A stretch of DNA of 64,000 bases, taken from NCBI GenBank assembly GCA_003165315.1, contig PLSX01000231.1, forward strand, positions 24,038 to 88,037. The letters run 5' to 3'. Made by a program: the position numbers and the translations under genes. Shown here in pieces: positions 50,920 through 60,589 of this stretch (its first letter is position 1; each line of letters begins with the position of its first letter). The notes beneath the pieces are model-generated. The model was not told where the DNA came from, searched no databases, and saw only the letters and a program-made list of their open reading frames with translations. This DNA comes from Acidobacteriota bacterium (GTDB lineage: Bacteria; Acidobacteriota; Terriglobia; UBA7540).

Positions 50920-53220
50920 ATGGTCGTCTTCTGTAAACGCTGCGGCACCCCGGTAAAGCTCGATAACGCACGGTTGGCAGACCTGGCATACGAGCCCAAG
51001 TGCCAGCAATGCAAAAGACCGGTGGCAATGGAGACGGTGCGGCCAGGCACACGCAGCTCCGGCCCTGCTCGCGGGGCCGCGGCAATGCCCGCGGGATCAC
51101 CCATAGTGGGAAAGACAGACAGCGTTGCGGCACGTGCTGCGGAGGAGCGGGCGCAGGCTCTCGACAAAACCCACTACTTGCAGAAGATCCGCCTGTTCAG
51201 CGGCCTTCCCTACGAAGAGTGCATGCTGATCGAAAGCCGATTGCGCCCCTGGGAATTTGCCCCGCAGCAAACCATTGTCAAAGAAGGCGGACCTGGCGAC
51301 GCCATGTTTTTCATCACGGCCGGCAGGGTGGAAGTCCGCAAAAAAGACCCTAATACCGGCATCGACTTTCTGCTCAGCGAATTGAGAACAGGCATGTCTT
51401 TCGGGGAGATGGCGCTGCTGACGGGAAAACCGCGTGTGGCGACCGTGGTGGCAGTGGAGCCGACTACCTGCTCGGTGCTGGAGCAGGCCACCTTTGACGA
51501 AGTGCTGCTGACAAGTTCCAAAGTGGCTCTTTCCATGAGCCGCGTGCTTGCCGAACGTCTTGAGGACGCCTATCAGCAAACAGGAATTGAATACCTCAAT
51601 CTCGCCAAGCTGCAATTTGATCCGCGGGTGATCAGACTCCTGCCGAGTCAGATGATACAGCAGCACCGCATCCTACCCATTGCGTTTTCCAACAACCGAC
51701 TGACGCTGGCGATGGTGAACCCTAACAACCTTGCAGCGCTCGATGACGTGCATCGTATCATCAAAGGAGTGATTATCGAGCCGGCAGTCACCTCGGAAGA
51801 CGACTTTAAGCGCTTCATGAGCACTAGCTATGCTGAACTCGTGCGCAAGGGAGAGGAAAGTGAAGCGCGCGATCAGACCTCGACGGCAGCCAGGAGCAAC
51901 TCAGCGGTTAAGATCCTGGAAAACGAATCGCAGACCATGCGGTCAGATTCGACGGAGAGTATCCTAAAATCCTTGCAATCCGATGCGCAGAAGTCCCTGG
52001 AAGTGGTGCAGGGATCCCAATCGCCTGAAAGCGTCACTGACCTCTCTCCCACTGCTGACGACGAGCCCGTAATCCGCTTGGCGAACAAGATTCTGGCGCT
52101 GGCCATCAAGAAGGGCGCCAGCGATATTCACGTCGAGCCGCAGGAAGAAGATCTCACCATCCGCTTCCGCATTGACGGCGCACTGCAAGTGGTCCAGGTG
52201 CTGCCCAAAGGCGTCCAAATGGGATTGATCTCCCGCCTTAAGATGATTGCCAGGCTCGACACCGAAGAAAAGCGGCTTCCACAGGACGGCCGATTCAGCG
52301 TAAGGCTGGAAGATCGCCCCATTGACTTTCGTGTCTCCACTATTCCTTCCAAATGGGGCGAAAAGATCTGCCTCCGCATTCTCGACAAATCAAGCACCCT
52401 GCTGGGGCTCGACAAACTCATCCTGCATCCGGAAGTGCTGGAAGTGGTACGCGAGATGATTGCGCAACCTTACGGCGCCACTTACGTAACGGGGCCGGCG
52501 GGCGCGGGAAAGACCACCACACTTTATAGCGCCCTGGCGGAGCTCAATGATCCCGACGTCAATATCTCAACGGCAGAGGACCCTATTGAGTACGACCTGC
52601 CCCGCGTCAATCAGGTGCAAGCGCAGAAAGACATTGGTCTCGACTTAGCCTCCATTCTGCGCTCCTTTCTGCTTCAGGATCCTGACGTCATCCTGGTGGG
52701 CGAAACCCGCGACAAGGAAACCGCCAACCTTATCGTAGAGACCGCGCTGACCGGCCATCTGGTGTTCACCACCCTTCGAACCATCGATGCCGCCAGTGTC
52801 TTTGCCCGCCTGGAGGAAATGAAGATTGACCCCTTTCTGATGTCCAGTTCCACCCTCGGCATCATCGCCCAGCGCCTGGCGCGCCGTTTGTGCCAAGCCT
52901 GCAAGGAAAGTTATACTCCGGATGATATTTCGCTCAAATATCTGGGTCTTGACCCCGGGCGGCAATTCACCTTCTACCGCAATCTTGGGTGCGACCAGTG
53001 TTCGGGGACGGGTTATCGCGGGCGCGTGGGTGTGTACGAAGTTCTGCGTATGAATCCTGACTTGCGAAGGCTGGTGGCGGCCGGAGGCACTTCCGACGCA
53101 ATCTCCGTCCTGGCAATTAACAATGGAATGAAAACGCTGAAGGATTATTCCGTCTGGCTGCTCGAAAGCGGTTGGACCACGATGGATGAAGTTCTGCACG
53201 TCATCTCCGTGCAGGAGTAA
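50920..53220 (+). CDS. GspE/PilB-type secretion or pilus ATPase with zinc ribbon and cNMP-binding domain
   Basis: 766 residues from ATG 50920 (AGGAG eight bases ahead). In order: a Cys4 zinc ribbon (CKRC 5-8, CQQC 28-31); a cNMP-binding domain (about 88-215) with FGEMALLTGKPRVATV (161-176), an intact phosphate cassette with Glu163 and Arg172; a GspE-N-like segment (about 225-305); a linker; and the AAA+ ATPase with Walker A GPAGAGKT (525-532), ILVGE (591-595), TGHLVFTTLRT and a second Cys4 site (CQAC 658-661, CDQC 691-694). Powers type IV pilus or type II secretion; the cNMP domain suggests direct nucleotide control. No pil/gsp genes are adjacent. Confidence 0.9.
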   Translation: MVVFCKRCGTPVKLDNARLADLAYEPKCQQCKRPVAMETVRPGTRSSGPARGAAAMPAGSPIVGKTDSVAARAAEERAQALDKTHYLQKIRLFSGLPYEECMLIESRLRPWEFAPQQTIVKEGGPGDAMFFITAGRVEVRKKDPNTGIDFLLSELRTGMSFGEMALLTGKPRVATVVAVEPTTCSVLEQATFDEVLLTSSKVALSMSRVLAERLEDAYQQTGIEYLNLAKLQFDPRVIRLLPSQMIQQHRILPIAFSNNRLTLAMVNPNNLAALDDVHRIIKGVIIEPAVTSEDDFKRFMSTSYAELVRKGEESEARDQTSTAARSNSAVKILENESQTMRSDSTESILKSLQSDAQKSLEVVQGSQSPESVTDLSPTADDEPVIRLANKILALAIKKGASDIHVEPQEEDLTIRFRIDGALQVVQVLPKGVQMGLISRLKMIARLDTEEKRLPQDGRFSVRLEDRPIDFRVSTIPSKWGEKICLRILDKSSTLLGLDKLILHPEVLEVVREMIAQPYGATYVTGPAGAGKTTTLYSALAELNDPDVNISTAEDPIEYDLPRVNQVQAQKDIGLDLASILRSFLLQDPDVILVGETRDKETANLIVETALTGHLVFTTLRTIDAASVFARLEEMKIDPFLMSSSTLGIIAQRLARRLCQACKESYTPDDISLKYLGLDPGRQFTFYRNLGCDQCSGTGYRGRVGVYEVLRMNPDLRRLVAAGGTSDAISVLAINNGMKTLKDYSVWLLESGWTTMDEVLHVISVQE

Positions 53221-53279
53221 ACTCTGACCTTTCAGCCCGTGTCTAATATCCGGACTAAAAGCTGGTGGCTGATCGCTTT

Positions 53280-54221
53280 ATGGCTTGCTTTCTCGGAATC
53301 GATGGCGGTGGCACGCGCACTACAGCGTGGCTGGCAGATGGTGACGGCAACCCATTGGGGTGCGCCGAAGCAGGGCCATCCAATCCCATTAAAGTGGGCT
53401 TTCGGGTGGCTGAACGGGAATTGCTGAAAGCCTTTCACGCCTGTTTGCGTGAGGCAGGATTCCCGATGGCCGTAGCGCGCAAGGCGCATCCACCTTTGTT
53501 GGAAGCAGTCGGCGCAGGCATCTCAGGAATCGACCGCCGGGCCGCACACCGCACACTCATCAAATGGATGCGACAGCATATTCCCGCCCGCCGCCATCTG
53601 CTAACCACTGATGCAGCCATTGCCCTTGCGGCGGCAGTACGGGACGCTCCTGGTATCATTGTCATTGCCGGAACGGGTTCCATTGCCTTCGCGCGCGATG
53701 AGCAAGGCAAATTGATGCGCGCCGGGGGCTGGGGAATTCCCTTTGACGATGGCGGCTCGGGCTACGACGTGGGCCGCAAGGCGGTGGCGGCCGCGATCCA
53801 AGCTTCCGACGGACGCGGGCCGAACACTTTGCTGCAAGAAAGAATTTGCCGTCATCTTCGCCTACGTATCATCACCGACGTCGTTACAGCGCAACTTGAA
53901 CAACAGGAAGTGGCAGCGCTCTTTCCGCTGGTGATGGAGGCGGCCCGCGAAGGCGACCTGGTGGCGCGCCATCTTTGCGACGACGCGGGACGCGACCTTG
54001 CTGAACTTGCCGTTGCATTGCTCAAGCGGGCGGGCTGGACACGCAGCATGACACATGTGGTGACCTCCGGCGGGGTGTTCAAGTCGAGCAAGCTGATCCG
54101 CGATTCGTTTATACGCCACCTTCGCCGCTTCGCTCCGCAAGCGCGCGTGGAAATGCTTGAACACTCACCCGTGCAAGGCGCGCTTTGGCTCGCCCGCCAT
54201 TTGGGCAAGAAGAAATCCTGA
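53280..54221 (+). CDS. BadF/BadG-type ATPase, probable N-acetylglucosamine kinase
   Basis: About 313 residues of the ASKHA fold: phosphate-1 loop FLGIDGGGTRTTAWLADGDG, then AGISGIDRR, TDAAIALAAA (phosphate-2), VIAGTGSIAFARD and GGWGIPFDDGGSGYDVGR, LVTSGGVF-like adenosine motif (VVTSGGVFKSSKLI). This set matches GlcNAc kinases of the BadF family, which phosphorylate amino sugars from wall recycling. Start is ATG 53280 or the GTG 15 bases upstream; both weak. The rhodanese gene follows 28 bases later. Confidence 0.8.
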   Translation: MACFLGIDGGGTRTTAWLADGDGNPLGCAEAGPSNPIKVGFRVAERELLKAFHACLREAGFPMAVARKAHPPLLEAVGAGISGIDRRAAHRTLIKWMRQHIPARRHLLTTDAAIALAAAVRDAPGIIVIAGTGSIAFARDEQGKLMRAGGWGIPFDDGGSGYDVGRKAVAAAIQASDGRGPNTLLQERICRHLRLRIITDVVTAQLEQQEVAALFPLVMEAAREGDLVARHLCDDAGRDLAELAVALLKRAGWTRSMTHVVTSGGVFKSSKLIRDSFIRHLRRFAPQARVEMLEHSPVQGALWLARHLGKKKS

Positions 54222-54249
54222 GGAAAGAACCAACGGAAGGAAATAAAAC

Positions 54250-54714
54250 ATGTCCCTGAAACACCCACTAGTAAATGCTCTGATCTTTGCGGTATTCGCC
54301 AGCATCGTGGTCATGGCCGCAGAAAACCAACACGCGATAACGCCCTCTGACTTGATATCTCCAGCACAACTGAACAGCCAACTGGCTGTGGTGAAATCGG
54401 GAAACATCGTACTGATCCATGTTGGCTTCCGCACGATGTACGAGATGGCACACATCCCCGGATCAAAATACGTCGGGGCTGCTTCCCAAGCGGATGGGCT
54501 TGCGGCCTTGCAGAAGCTCGTTGCCAAGCTTCCCCGCAATCAGCAGATCGTCATCTATTGCGGTTGCTGCCCGTGGAGCCATTGCCCCAACATCCGTCCC
54601 GCACTTCAAACGCTGAAGGAGATGGGATTCACCAATCTCAAAGCCCTCGACATTCCTCAACGTTTTGGCGACGACTGGACGGCGAAGGGGTATCCCGTTG
54701 TCGATGGCGATTGA
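54250..54714 (+). CDS. Exported single-domain rhodanese-like protein with cysteine-rich active loop
   Basis: 154 residues. The amino helix NALIFAVFASIVVMAA is a signal peptide or anchor; the rhodanese domain follows. The active loop reads YCGCCPWSHCPN with Cys104, 106, 107 and 112, where typical rhodaneses have one Cys in CxxGxR. Sulfur transfer, thiol-disulfide or metal chemistry outside the cytoplasm are possible. GGAAGGAA ribosome site. Likely in one transcript with the sugar kinase. Confidence 0.8.
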   Translation: MSLKHPLVNALIFAVFASIVVMAAENQHAITPSDLISPAQLNSQLAVVKSGNIVLIHVGFRTMYEMAHIPGSKYVGAASQADGLAALQKLVAKLPRNQQIVIYCGCCPWSHCPNIRPALQTLKEMGFTNLKALDIPQRFGDDWTAKGYPVVDGD

Positions 54715-54736
54715 GACAATTTTGGATTTTGGATTT

Positions 54737-54865
54737 GCGATTTTGGATTGGGGCATCGAGCACTGGCCATTGACGAGTGCGGATTACCGTTATTCAACCG
54801 TTACAAACCGGAGACCTGTCGCTCAGGCCGCCCTAAGATTACGCTGTTCCTTAATCCAAAATCGC
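54737..54865. repeat. GATTTTGG-word inverted repeat in the rhodanese-topA convergent gap
   Basis: GCGATTTTGGATT at 54737-54749 is exactly complementary to 54853-54865, 103 bases apart. The left arm is preceded by more ATTTTGG words (54718-54735); the right arm touches the topA stop codon. CGGTTATT / CCGTTATTC words lie between. May act as a terminator for either gene. Confidence 0.6.
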
Positions 54866-54866
54866 C

Positions 54867-57287
54867 TTACGCCATGACCTTCTCATACTTGCAGGTTTCG
54901 ACGATGCAGTGGCGGGTAGTCTCGCCGCTCTTCTTGTCAAACTTATCCGCCAGGATGGGCGAACCGCAATTAGGGCAGGGTTCAGCAATGGGCTTATCCC
55001 ATGAAGTGAATTTGCAGTCAGGGTAGCGGCTGCAACCGTAAAACGTCTTCTTAAATCGCGTGCGGCGCACCACCAGTTCACCCGAGCAGCCTTTTTCCGG
55101 ACAGGGAATTCCCAGCGTTTCGCGCTTCACGTATTTGCAGGTGGGGTAATTGCTGCACGCAGTGAATTGCCCAAAGCGGCCATGCTTGATCACCAGATTA
55201 TTACCGCAGTCGGGACACTTGTCCTCCAGCGGTTGGTCGCCCACGGCCGTGGCAAGACCTTCCTTCATAATAATCTTCTTGGTGCTTTTACATTCCGGAT
55301 AACCGGTGCAGGCCACAAAGTAGCCGAAGCGGCCACGCTTTACCAGCATGGGCTTGCCGCACTTCTCGCAATTTTCCGCCGCCACTTCCGGTGCCGGCGG
55401 CCCGGCGCTGGCGTACTTGGCGGCAAGGTCGGGAGGCAGATCGCTGGTGCCGTCGCATTCCGGGTAACCGGTGCAGGCCATAAATTGCCCGTTGCGGCCC
55501 AGTCGAATCACCATGGGCTTTCCGCATTTCTCACAGATGACGTCGGTGGGAATGCCTTCACCCTTGATGTCCACCATGTCGCGTTCGGCCACGCGGAGGT
55601 CCTTGGTGAATTTCGTGTAGAATTCGCCCAGCGCATCCGTCCAGGAGAGTTTACCGTCCTCGACGTCGTCCAGCTCTTCTTCCATCCGCGCCGTGTAAGC
55701 GACATCAAAAATATCGCTGAAGTTTTTCACCAGCATGTCGTTCACCAGCATGCCGAGTTCGGTGGGGTAGAACCGTCCCTGGTTCTTCTCCACATACTCC
55801 CGGTTCTGGATGACGGAAAGGATGCTGGCGTAAGTGGAAGGCCGTCCGATGCCCTTCTCTTCCAACATCTTCACCAGGGTCGCTTCGTTAAAGCGCGGCG
55901 GCGGCTCGGTAAAGTGCTGTTCCGGCAGAAGCTTGTGCAGAGTCAAGGGCTCGCCCTCGGTCACTTGTGGAAGACGGAGTTTCAGCTCCTCGTCCTCTTC
56001 CATCTCGGCTTTTTCGTCCTTGCCCTCTTCGTAAACTTTACGGAAGCCGCTGAATTTCTCCACGGAGCCGGTGGCGCGCAGGGTGTAATCACCCGCCGCG
56101 ATATCAATGGTCGTCTGGTCAAATACCGCAGGAGTCATTTGCGATGCCACAAAGCGCTGCCAGATTAGCTTGTAGAGCTTCAGTTCATCAGGACCCAAAA
56201 CCTTGCGCAGAGAGTCGGGAGTCCGCAAAACATCCGTAGGCCGGATGGCTTCGTGCGCATCCTGTGCACCCTTTTTGCTGCGGTAATGGATGGCTTCCGC
56301 AGGCAGATAATCGTTTCCGTATGTCTTCTGGATATACTCGCGGGCGGCGGTTAGGGCGCCTTCGGAGACCCGAGTGGAATCCGTACGCATATAAGTAATG
56401 AGTCCGACGGCGCCTTCAGCTCCAATCTCAATGCCCTCATAGAGATGCTGCGCCACCATCATGGTCTTCTTGGCCCAGAAGCGTAATTTGCGCGAAGCTT
56501 CCTGCTGGAGCTTGCTGGTGATGAACGGCGGCACGGGGAATTTACGCTTCTCTTTGGTGGTAACCGACTGCACGACGAGGTTGGAAGCCTTAATGGCGGC
56601 CGTCACCATGTCTGCCGTCGACTGGTCAGGAATTTCAATGTCTTTGCCCAGGTACTTGGCCAGACGTGCTTCAAACACGGGAGGCTTTTTGCCTTCCACG
56701 TTGGCAGTGATGGTCCAGTATTCGTGCTTCTGGAAGGCCTGGATCTCCCGCTCGCGCTCCACAATCAGACGCAGGGCCACGGTTTGCACGCGTCCGGCGG
56801 AAATACCGCGCCGGACTTTATCCCAAAGCAACGGACTGACCTGATAGCCCACCAGGCGGTCAAGAATGCGGCGCGCCTGTTGCGCATCCACAAGGTGCGC
56901 ATCGATCTCGCGCGGGTGCTCAAAGGCCTCGCGCACGGCGTCGCGGGTGATTTCGTTAAAGAGCACGCGATAGAACTTGGTCTTGCTGGAGTTCAGCAGT
57001 TCGTGTAGGTGCTGGCAGATCGCCTCACCTTCACGATCAGGGTCAGCAGCCAGGTAGATGGCGTCGGCCTTTTTCGCTGCCGACTTCAATTCGGTAATGA
57101 CTTCCTTGCGCGAGGGAATGTTGATGTATGTCGGCCGGAAGCCGTGTTCGACATCGACCCCCAGCTCCTTCTTGGGAAGATCCATGATGTGTCCCATGGA
57201 CGCCTTCACCAGAAAGTCCGATCCGAGATATTTATTAATAGTCTTCGCCTTGGCAGGCGACTCCACGATAACCAGCGATTTACCCAT
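54867..57287 (-). CDS. topA: DNA topoisomerase I
   Basis: Type IA enzyme relaxing negative supercoils. 806 residues: TOPRIM domain (LVIVESPAKAKTI, DPDREGE 82-88), catalytic Tyr299 in LITYMRTDST, then five or six carboxyl zinc-binding segments with CxxC pairs (CEKCGKPM twice, CPDCGNNL, CPEKGCSG, CPNCGSPI). Normal length for the class. Probably co-transcribed with dprA, 146 bases upstream, as in many bacteria. Confidence 0.97.
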   Translation of the reverse strand: MGKSLVIVESPAKAKTINKYLGSDFLVKASMGHIMDLPKKELGVDVEHGFRPTYINIPSRKEVITELKSAAKKADAIYLAADPDREGEAICQHLHELLNSSKTKFYRVLFNEITRDAVREAFEHPREIDAHLVDAQQARRILDRLVGYQVSPLLWDKVRRGISAGRVQTVALRLIVEREREIQAFQKHEYWTITANVEGKKPPVFEARLAKYLGKDIEIPDQSTADMVTAAIKASNLVVQSVTTKEKRKFPVPPFITSKLQQEASRKLRFWAKKTMMVAQHLYEGIEIGAEGAVGLITYMRTDSTRVSEGALTAAREYIQKTYGNDYLPAEAIHYRSKKGAQDAHEAIRPTDVLRTPDSLRKVLGPDELKLYKLIWQRFVASQMTPAVFDQTTIDIAAGDYTLRATGSVEKFSGFRKVYEEGKDEKAEMEEDEELKLRLPQVTEGEPLTLHKLLPEQHFTEPPPRFNEATLVKMLEEKGIGRPSTYASILSVIQNREYVEKNQGRFYPTELGMLVNDMLVKNFSDIFDVAYTARMEEELDDVEDGKLSWTDALGEFYTKFTKDLRVAERDMVDIKGEGIPTDVICEKCGKPMVIRLGRNGQFMACTGYPECDGTSDLPPDLAAKYASAGPPAPEVAAENCEKCGKPMLVKRGRFGYFVACTGYPECKSTKKIIMKEGLATAVGDQPLEDKCPDCGNNLVIKHGRFGQFTACSNYPTCKYVKRETLGIPCPEKGCSGELVVRRTRFKKTFYGCSRYPDCKFTSWDKPIAEPCPNCGSPILADKFDKKSGETTRHCIVETCKYEKVMA

Positions 57288-57433
57288 AAGTCCGTATGAA
57301 AAGCATCCAGCTACCGATTTCCAGCTATCAGCTTCGATCCTTTCGAGGAGGCAATCTCAATTCCTATCCATGTCACGCTGTATCCTTGATAGCGTGAATT
57401 TGATTCCATAACTTGTCACGTTGATTCCCTGCC

Positions 57434-58567
57434 CTACAGTTTACGGATAAAATTCTTTCCCGGCAACTGCCGGATCAATCCGTTCATCTCCAATGCGAGC
57501 AGTGCGGCCAAAACTTTCGGGTGCGCAATCTTCGCTGCGCCCACAATATCATCCACAAAGGATGTCTGATCGGCCCGTAAAGTTTCAAACACCGCCTTCT
57601 GGTCCGGCGTAAGCGATGCCTCAAATAGTGTGGCCGATTGCGCCCCTATGGGTTCTCCTTCTGACGCCTCAAGGGGCGGCAAAAGTTGCATGCGAACTTC
57701 GGCAGGGAATTCCTCAATCACGTCCATCCACTGGTCCACCAGCTTCGCCCCCTGTTTTATTAGATGATTGGGACCGAAGCTTTGGGCGGAAGTTATATTT
57801 CCCGGCACAGCAAAGACTTCGCGGTTCTGTTCCAACGCCAGGCGGGCGGTAATCAGCGAGCCGCTATATTCCGCCGCTTCCACCACTACCACTCCGAGCG
57901 AAAGTCCGCTGATAATACGATTGCGGATGGGAAAGTTTTCCGGGGTTGGCCCGGTGCCCAGGGGAAATTCGGAAATCACGGCTCCGGACTTGGCAACCTC
58001 ATCCGCCAGCTTCTTATTCTCGCGCGGGTACATCACATCAATGCCGGAACCCATGACAGCTACGGTTTTGCCCTTGGCCTCCAGCGCTCCCCGGTGCGAG
58101 GCGGAATCCACTCCACGGGCAAGTCCACTCACCACCACCAGTTGCCGCTGAGCCAAATCGTGCGCCAGCCGATGCGCTACGGAACTGCCATAAGCGCTGG
58201 GCCGCCGCGAACCCACCACCGCCACGGCATACTGCGAGAGGACTTTGACGTCCCCGCGCACGTAAAGCAACAGCGGCGCGTCCGGGATCTGCTTCAGCAG
58301 CGGAGGATATTCCTCGCTGTCGTAGACAATCAGCTCACAATCGGCTTTGTAGATCTCCTGGATTTCTCTTTCAGCCTCTTTTAGAGCCGCTTGAGCAAAA
58401 ATTGCCTGAGCCACTCGGGCCGGAACGCCACAACTCTCCAGTTCAGTGAGCGACGCCATGTAGGCGGCTTGGGGCGAGCCAAAATGCTCAATGAGCTTGT
58501 GACAACCGCGAACTCCCAGCCCCTCAATTCGCGTAAGTGCCAGCCAGAATGGTGTAGTCTCCGTCAT
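57434..58567 (-). CDS. dprA: DNA-processing protein DprA (Smf)
   Basis: Loads RecA on incoming single-stranded DNA in natural transformation. 377 residues: helical SAM-like start (FWLALTRIEGLGVRGCHKLI), Rossmann core (VVGSRRPSAYG, VVSGLARGVDSASHRGALEA, VAVMGSGIDVMYPRENKKLA) and a carboxyl winged helix (FVDDIVGAAKIAHPKVLAAL). Residues of the ssDNA site (SRR, GLARGVD) are intact. ATG 58567 with AAGGAAG. Precedes topA. Confidence 0.95.
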   Translation of the reverse strand: MTETTPFWLALTRIEGLGVRGCHKLIEHFGSPQAAYMASLTELESCGVPARVAQAIFAQAALKEAEREIQEIYKADCELIVYDSEEYPPLLKQIPDAPLLLYVRGDVKVLSQYAVAVVGSRRPSAYGSSVAHRLAHDLAQRQLVVVSGLARGVDSASHRGALEAKGKTVAVMGSGIDVMYPRENKKLADEVAKSGAVISEFPLGTGPTPENFPIRNRIISGLSLGVVVVEAAEYSGSLITARLALEQNREVFAVPGNITSAQSFGPNHLIKQGAKLVDQWMDVIEEFPAEVRMQLLPPLEASEGEPIGAQSATLFEASLTPDQKAVFETLRADQTSFVDDIVGAAKIAHPKVLAALLALEMNGLIRQLPGKNFIRKL

Positions 58568-58648
58568 TTCGCTTCCTTTGGAAGAATCACTTCAAGAAGT
58601 TCAACCGCAGGTTCATTCCTTCCGAAACCAAGTTGCGGCCGGGTGGGG

Positions 58649-58705
58649 CATTATATGGCTACCCGAACGCCCGGGCTCATTTATTCGTAGCCCCATGACA
58701 TAATG
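58649..58705. repeat. REP-like hairpin
   Basis: CATTAT..GGCTAC (58649-58662) pairs with GTAGCC....ATAATG (58687-58705); inside is a CCCGAACGCCCGGG segment. It shares the GGCTAC/CATTAT words of the element at 1073-1122. Confidence 0.55.
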
Positions 58706-58840
58706 ACCCAGCATGCTTCGCCATGACGCTCGTAACCTCTGCGATCCCGAATCGGGCGGGGGCTGATTGAATGCCCCAGATGCAAAAGTGGGAAGCGATA
58801 ATTTGAGAATTTATAGGTCGCGGCGCCCAACTTTCTCTCT

Positions 58841-59109
58841 TCTTTTCAAACACATATTGGGTTCCAATCGATAAGCGCCTTATTTTTCAGCTGTTTATTG
58901 GGTTATCCCAAAACGGAGAAATTTCGGTCTTTTATTTTCATCAACTTATCGGGTTATCCCTTCATTTTGCCTTCTGCTTCTCTCCTCTTTGATAGCCTAT
59001 AATTTGGATAGATAACCGGCTTGATTTCAATACTTTGGCTTTTATGGCAGCCATCTCAGTTCCAAAAAGTTCTCGCCAAGTTACTGTATTTTCAACAACA
59101 TCATGGGTT
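58841..59109. repeat. Cluster of dyad repeats, reverse orientation
   Basis: Copies at 58841-58863, 58878-58904, 58929-58955 and 59086-59109. Consensus CTTTATTTTCAnCAAnwTAT followed by nGGGTT is the reverse of the 47.5-kb repeat. Two copies continue into GGGTTATCCC. The second copy starts 37 bases after the first, the third 51 after the second. Confidence 0.7.
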
Positions 59110-59354
59110 CGCAGGTTTCCTTCAGGGCTTCACCCGCGCTGGTTGAAGGGAAATGAGCCGGCACTGCCAAGGTACAAAGGCATCCAGTTCATATCTCTCC
59201 GGCTTCGATAGTGAGCTTTGACAATTGAGGCCAGGAACCATGCCCATCCCTACCCCACCCTTCCTCCCAGATTCTTCCTCCCGGTATCTTTTTCTCTCGT
59301 GGTGGGAAGGTCCCGGAAGAGCGAGGAGCCGACAGGACGCCATATTACATATTA

Positions 59355-59382
59355 ATATTAACCTATCTTGCAACAATGTCAA
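59355..59382 (-). promoter_or_regulatory. Strong sigma-70-type promoter reading toward dprA
   Basis: On the minus strand: perfect -35 TTGACA, a 16-base spacer and -10 TAATAT, in the only very AT-rich patch of the gap. Confidence 0.5.
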
Positions 59383-59574
59383 GATTTTTCCGGGCTTACT
59401 CCTCGCAAATTACGGGGAAAGCAACCAGGCATATGGTTCCAGTGGAATCGCCCAGCCCAAATCCAGCCAAAATGTCGATTTGTGACCCAGTTTTCCCTTC
59501 GTTTGCGCTATCTCGTTAGGAGGAACAAATCGAGTTCGCAATCTTCGAAAAAACCACTGACCAGGAGGTATTCC

Positions 59575-60171
59575 ATGCGTAACATGGTTTTCAGCAGCGT
59601 CACGGCGTTTTGCCCCAGTGGAGCTTGCAGGTTACTCGCAAGCTTTCTGTTTGCGTTCATTGCAATGGCCTTTCTCTTCACCGGGTCCATCTCCGTTGCA
59701 CAGGACTCCAAGACACCCGCCGTACTGCCCGCGCCATCCAGCGGCAAAGCCATCGTTTGTATCTACCGCACGTACAGATTTACCGGCTCGTCCTCACACG
59801 ACGAGCTTTATATCAACGGCACCCACCTCGCCAAACTCCTCAGCAGCGAATACGCATTCATGGAGGTGGCGCCGGGTACTGTGGTGATCTCCGGATTGCC
59901 CAAGGAGTACTACGGAAGCGTCGTCATGTCCGCTATGGCGGCCGCCAATCAAGCCAGGCAAAAAGAACACGAGCGAGCGCGCTTTGAGGCGGAGGCGGGC
60001 AAAACCTATTTCTACAAATGGACCGCCGGAGCCGCTGCAACCGGGATCAAGGTCACGCCTGTGGATCCCGATAAGGGAGCCAAAGAGATACTCAAACTCC
60101 ATCTCTCCAAGCCAGTTGACGACAAGGAAGAAGCGAAACCTGCCGAGCAAGGGGCCGCCCCCGCTCATTAA
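59575..60171 (+). CDS. Exported DUF2846-like protein
   Basis: 198 residues from ATG 59575, which has AGGAGG at ideal spacing. Signal peptide: LLASFLFAFIAMAFLFTGSISVA. The body (KAIVCIYRTYRFTGSS, LYINGTHLAKLLSSEYAFME, VAPGTVVISG, AGKTYFYKWT) matches the DUF2846 pattern: a small beta-domain with an amino variant of PEGA-like strands. Function unknown. The Lys/Ala-rich tail is unstructured. Might be a lipoprotein-free periplasmic protein. Confidence 0.75.
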   Translation: MRNMVFSSVTAFCPSGACRLLASFLFAFIAMAFLFTGSISVAQDSKTPAVLPAPSSGKAIVCIYRTYRFTGSSSHDELYINGTHLAKLLSSEYAFMEVAPGTVVISGLPKEYYGSVVMSAMAAANQARQKEHERARFEAEAGKTYFYKWTAGAAATGIKVTPVDPDKGAKEILKLHLSKPVDDKEEAKPAEQGAAPAH

Positions 60172-60589
60172 GCATGGTCGTAGTTTTGCAACGCGCTATG
60201 GGTGGCAAGGCGGGCCTGCACAAGCTGGGCAATGCGTGCGTCGCTTTTTGTAGCGCAGTGCCGGCAGAAGCCCGCCTCCACAGCCGCTCCCGCTGTCAAA
60301 CTAACGCGGCAAATCCCGCCGACGCATGAAGTCAACTTCTTCAGTCAAGACGCGAGTCCATCGAAGCGGACACTATGTCCGTCTGCTTGATAATTCAAAA
60401 AACATTACGTTAGGGCCATTGAAATTCTCACCCCAACGGTGAAACAATGCCGCCAGCTGATCTCCTGGCGGACTTGTCGCTGCCAGGTGAGTGCAAAAGT
60501 TTCAGGTTCCAACCCTCAACTGCCGATGGTCATTAGGAGATATAGAATTGTCAGAGCATGGATTGGATCCTGGCAGAGGTTGATACGGG
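60172..60589. other. Intergenic region
   Basis: 418 bases. A GAAGT-caa-CTTC mini-hairpin near 60328 is the only structure noted. No recognisable gene, promoter or repeat family. Confidence 0.4.

Larger units (their letters stand above)
58568..59574. other. Long repeat-rich intergenic region upstream of dprA
   Basis: 1,007 bases. From left: a REP-like hairpin (58649-58705), a cluster of dyad repeats (58841-59109), a 100-base section without features, and an AT-rich patch (59340-59385) with a strong minus-strand promoter. No gene is supported. If that promoter serves dprA-topA, the leader is about 780 bases and carries all these repeats. Confidence 0.55.
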
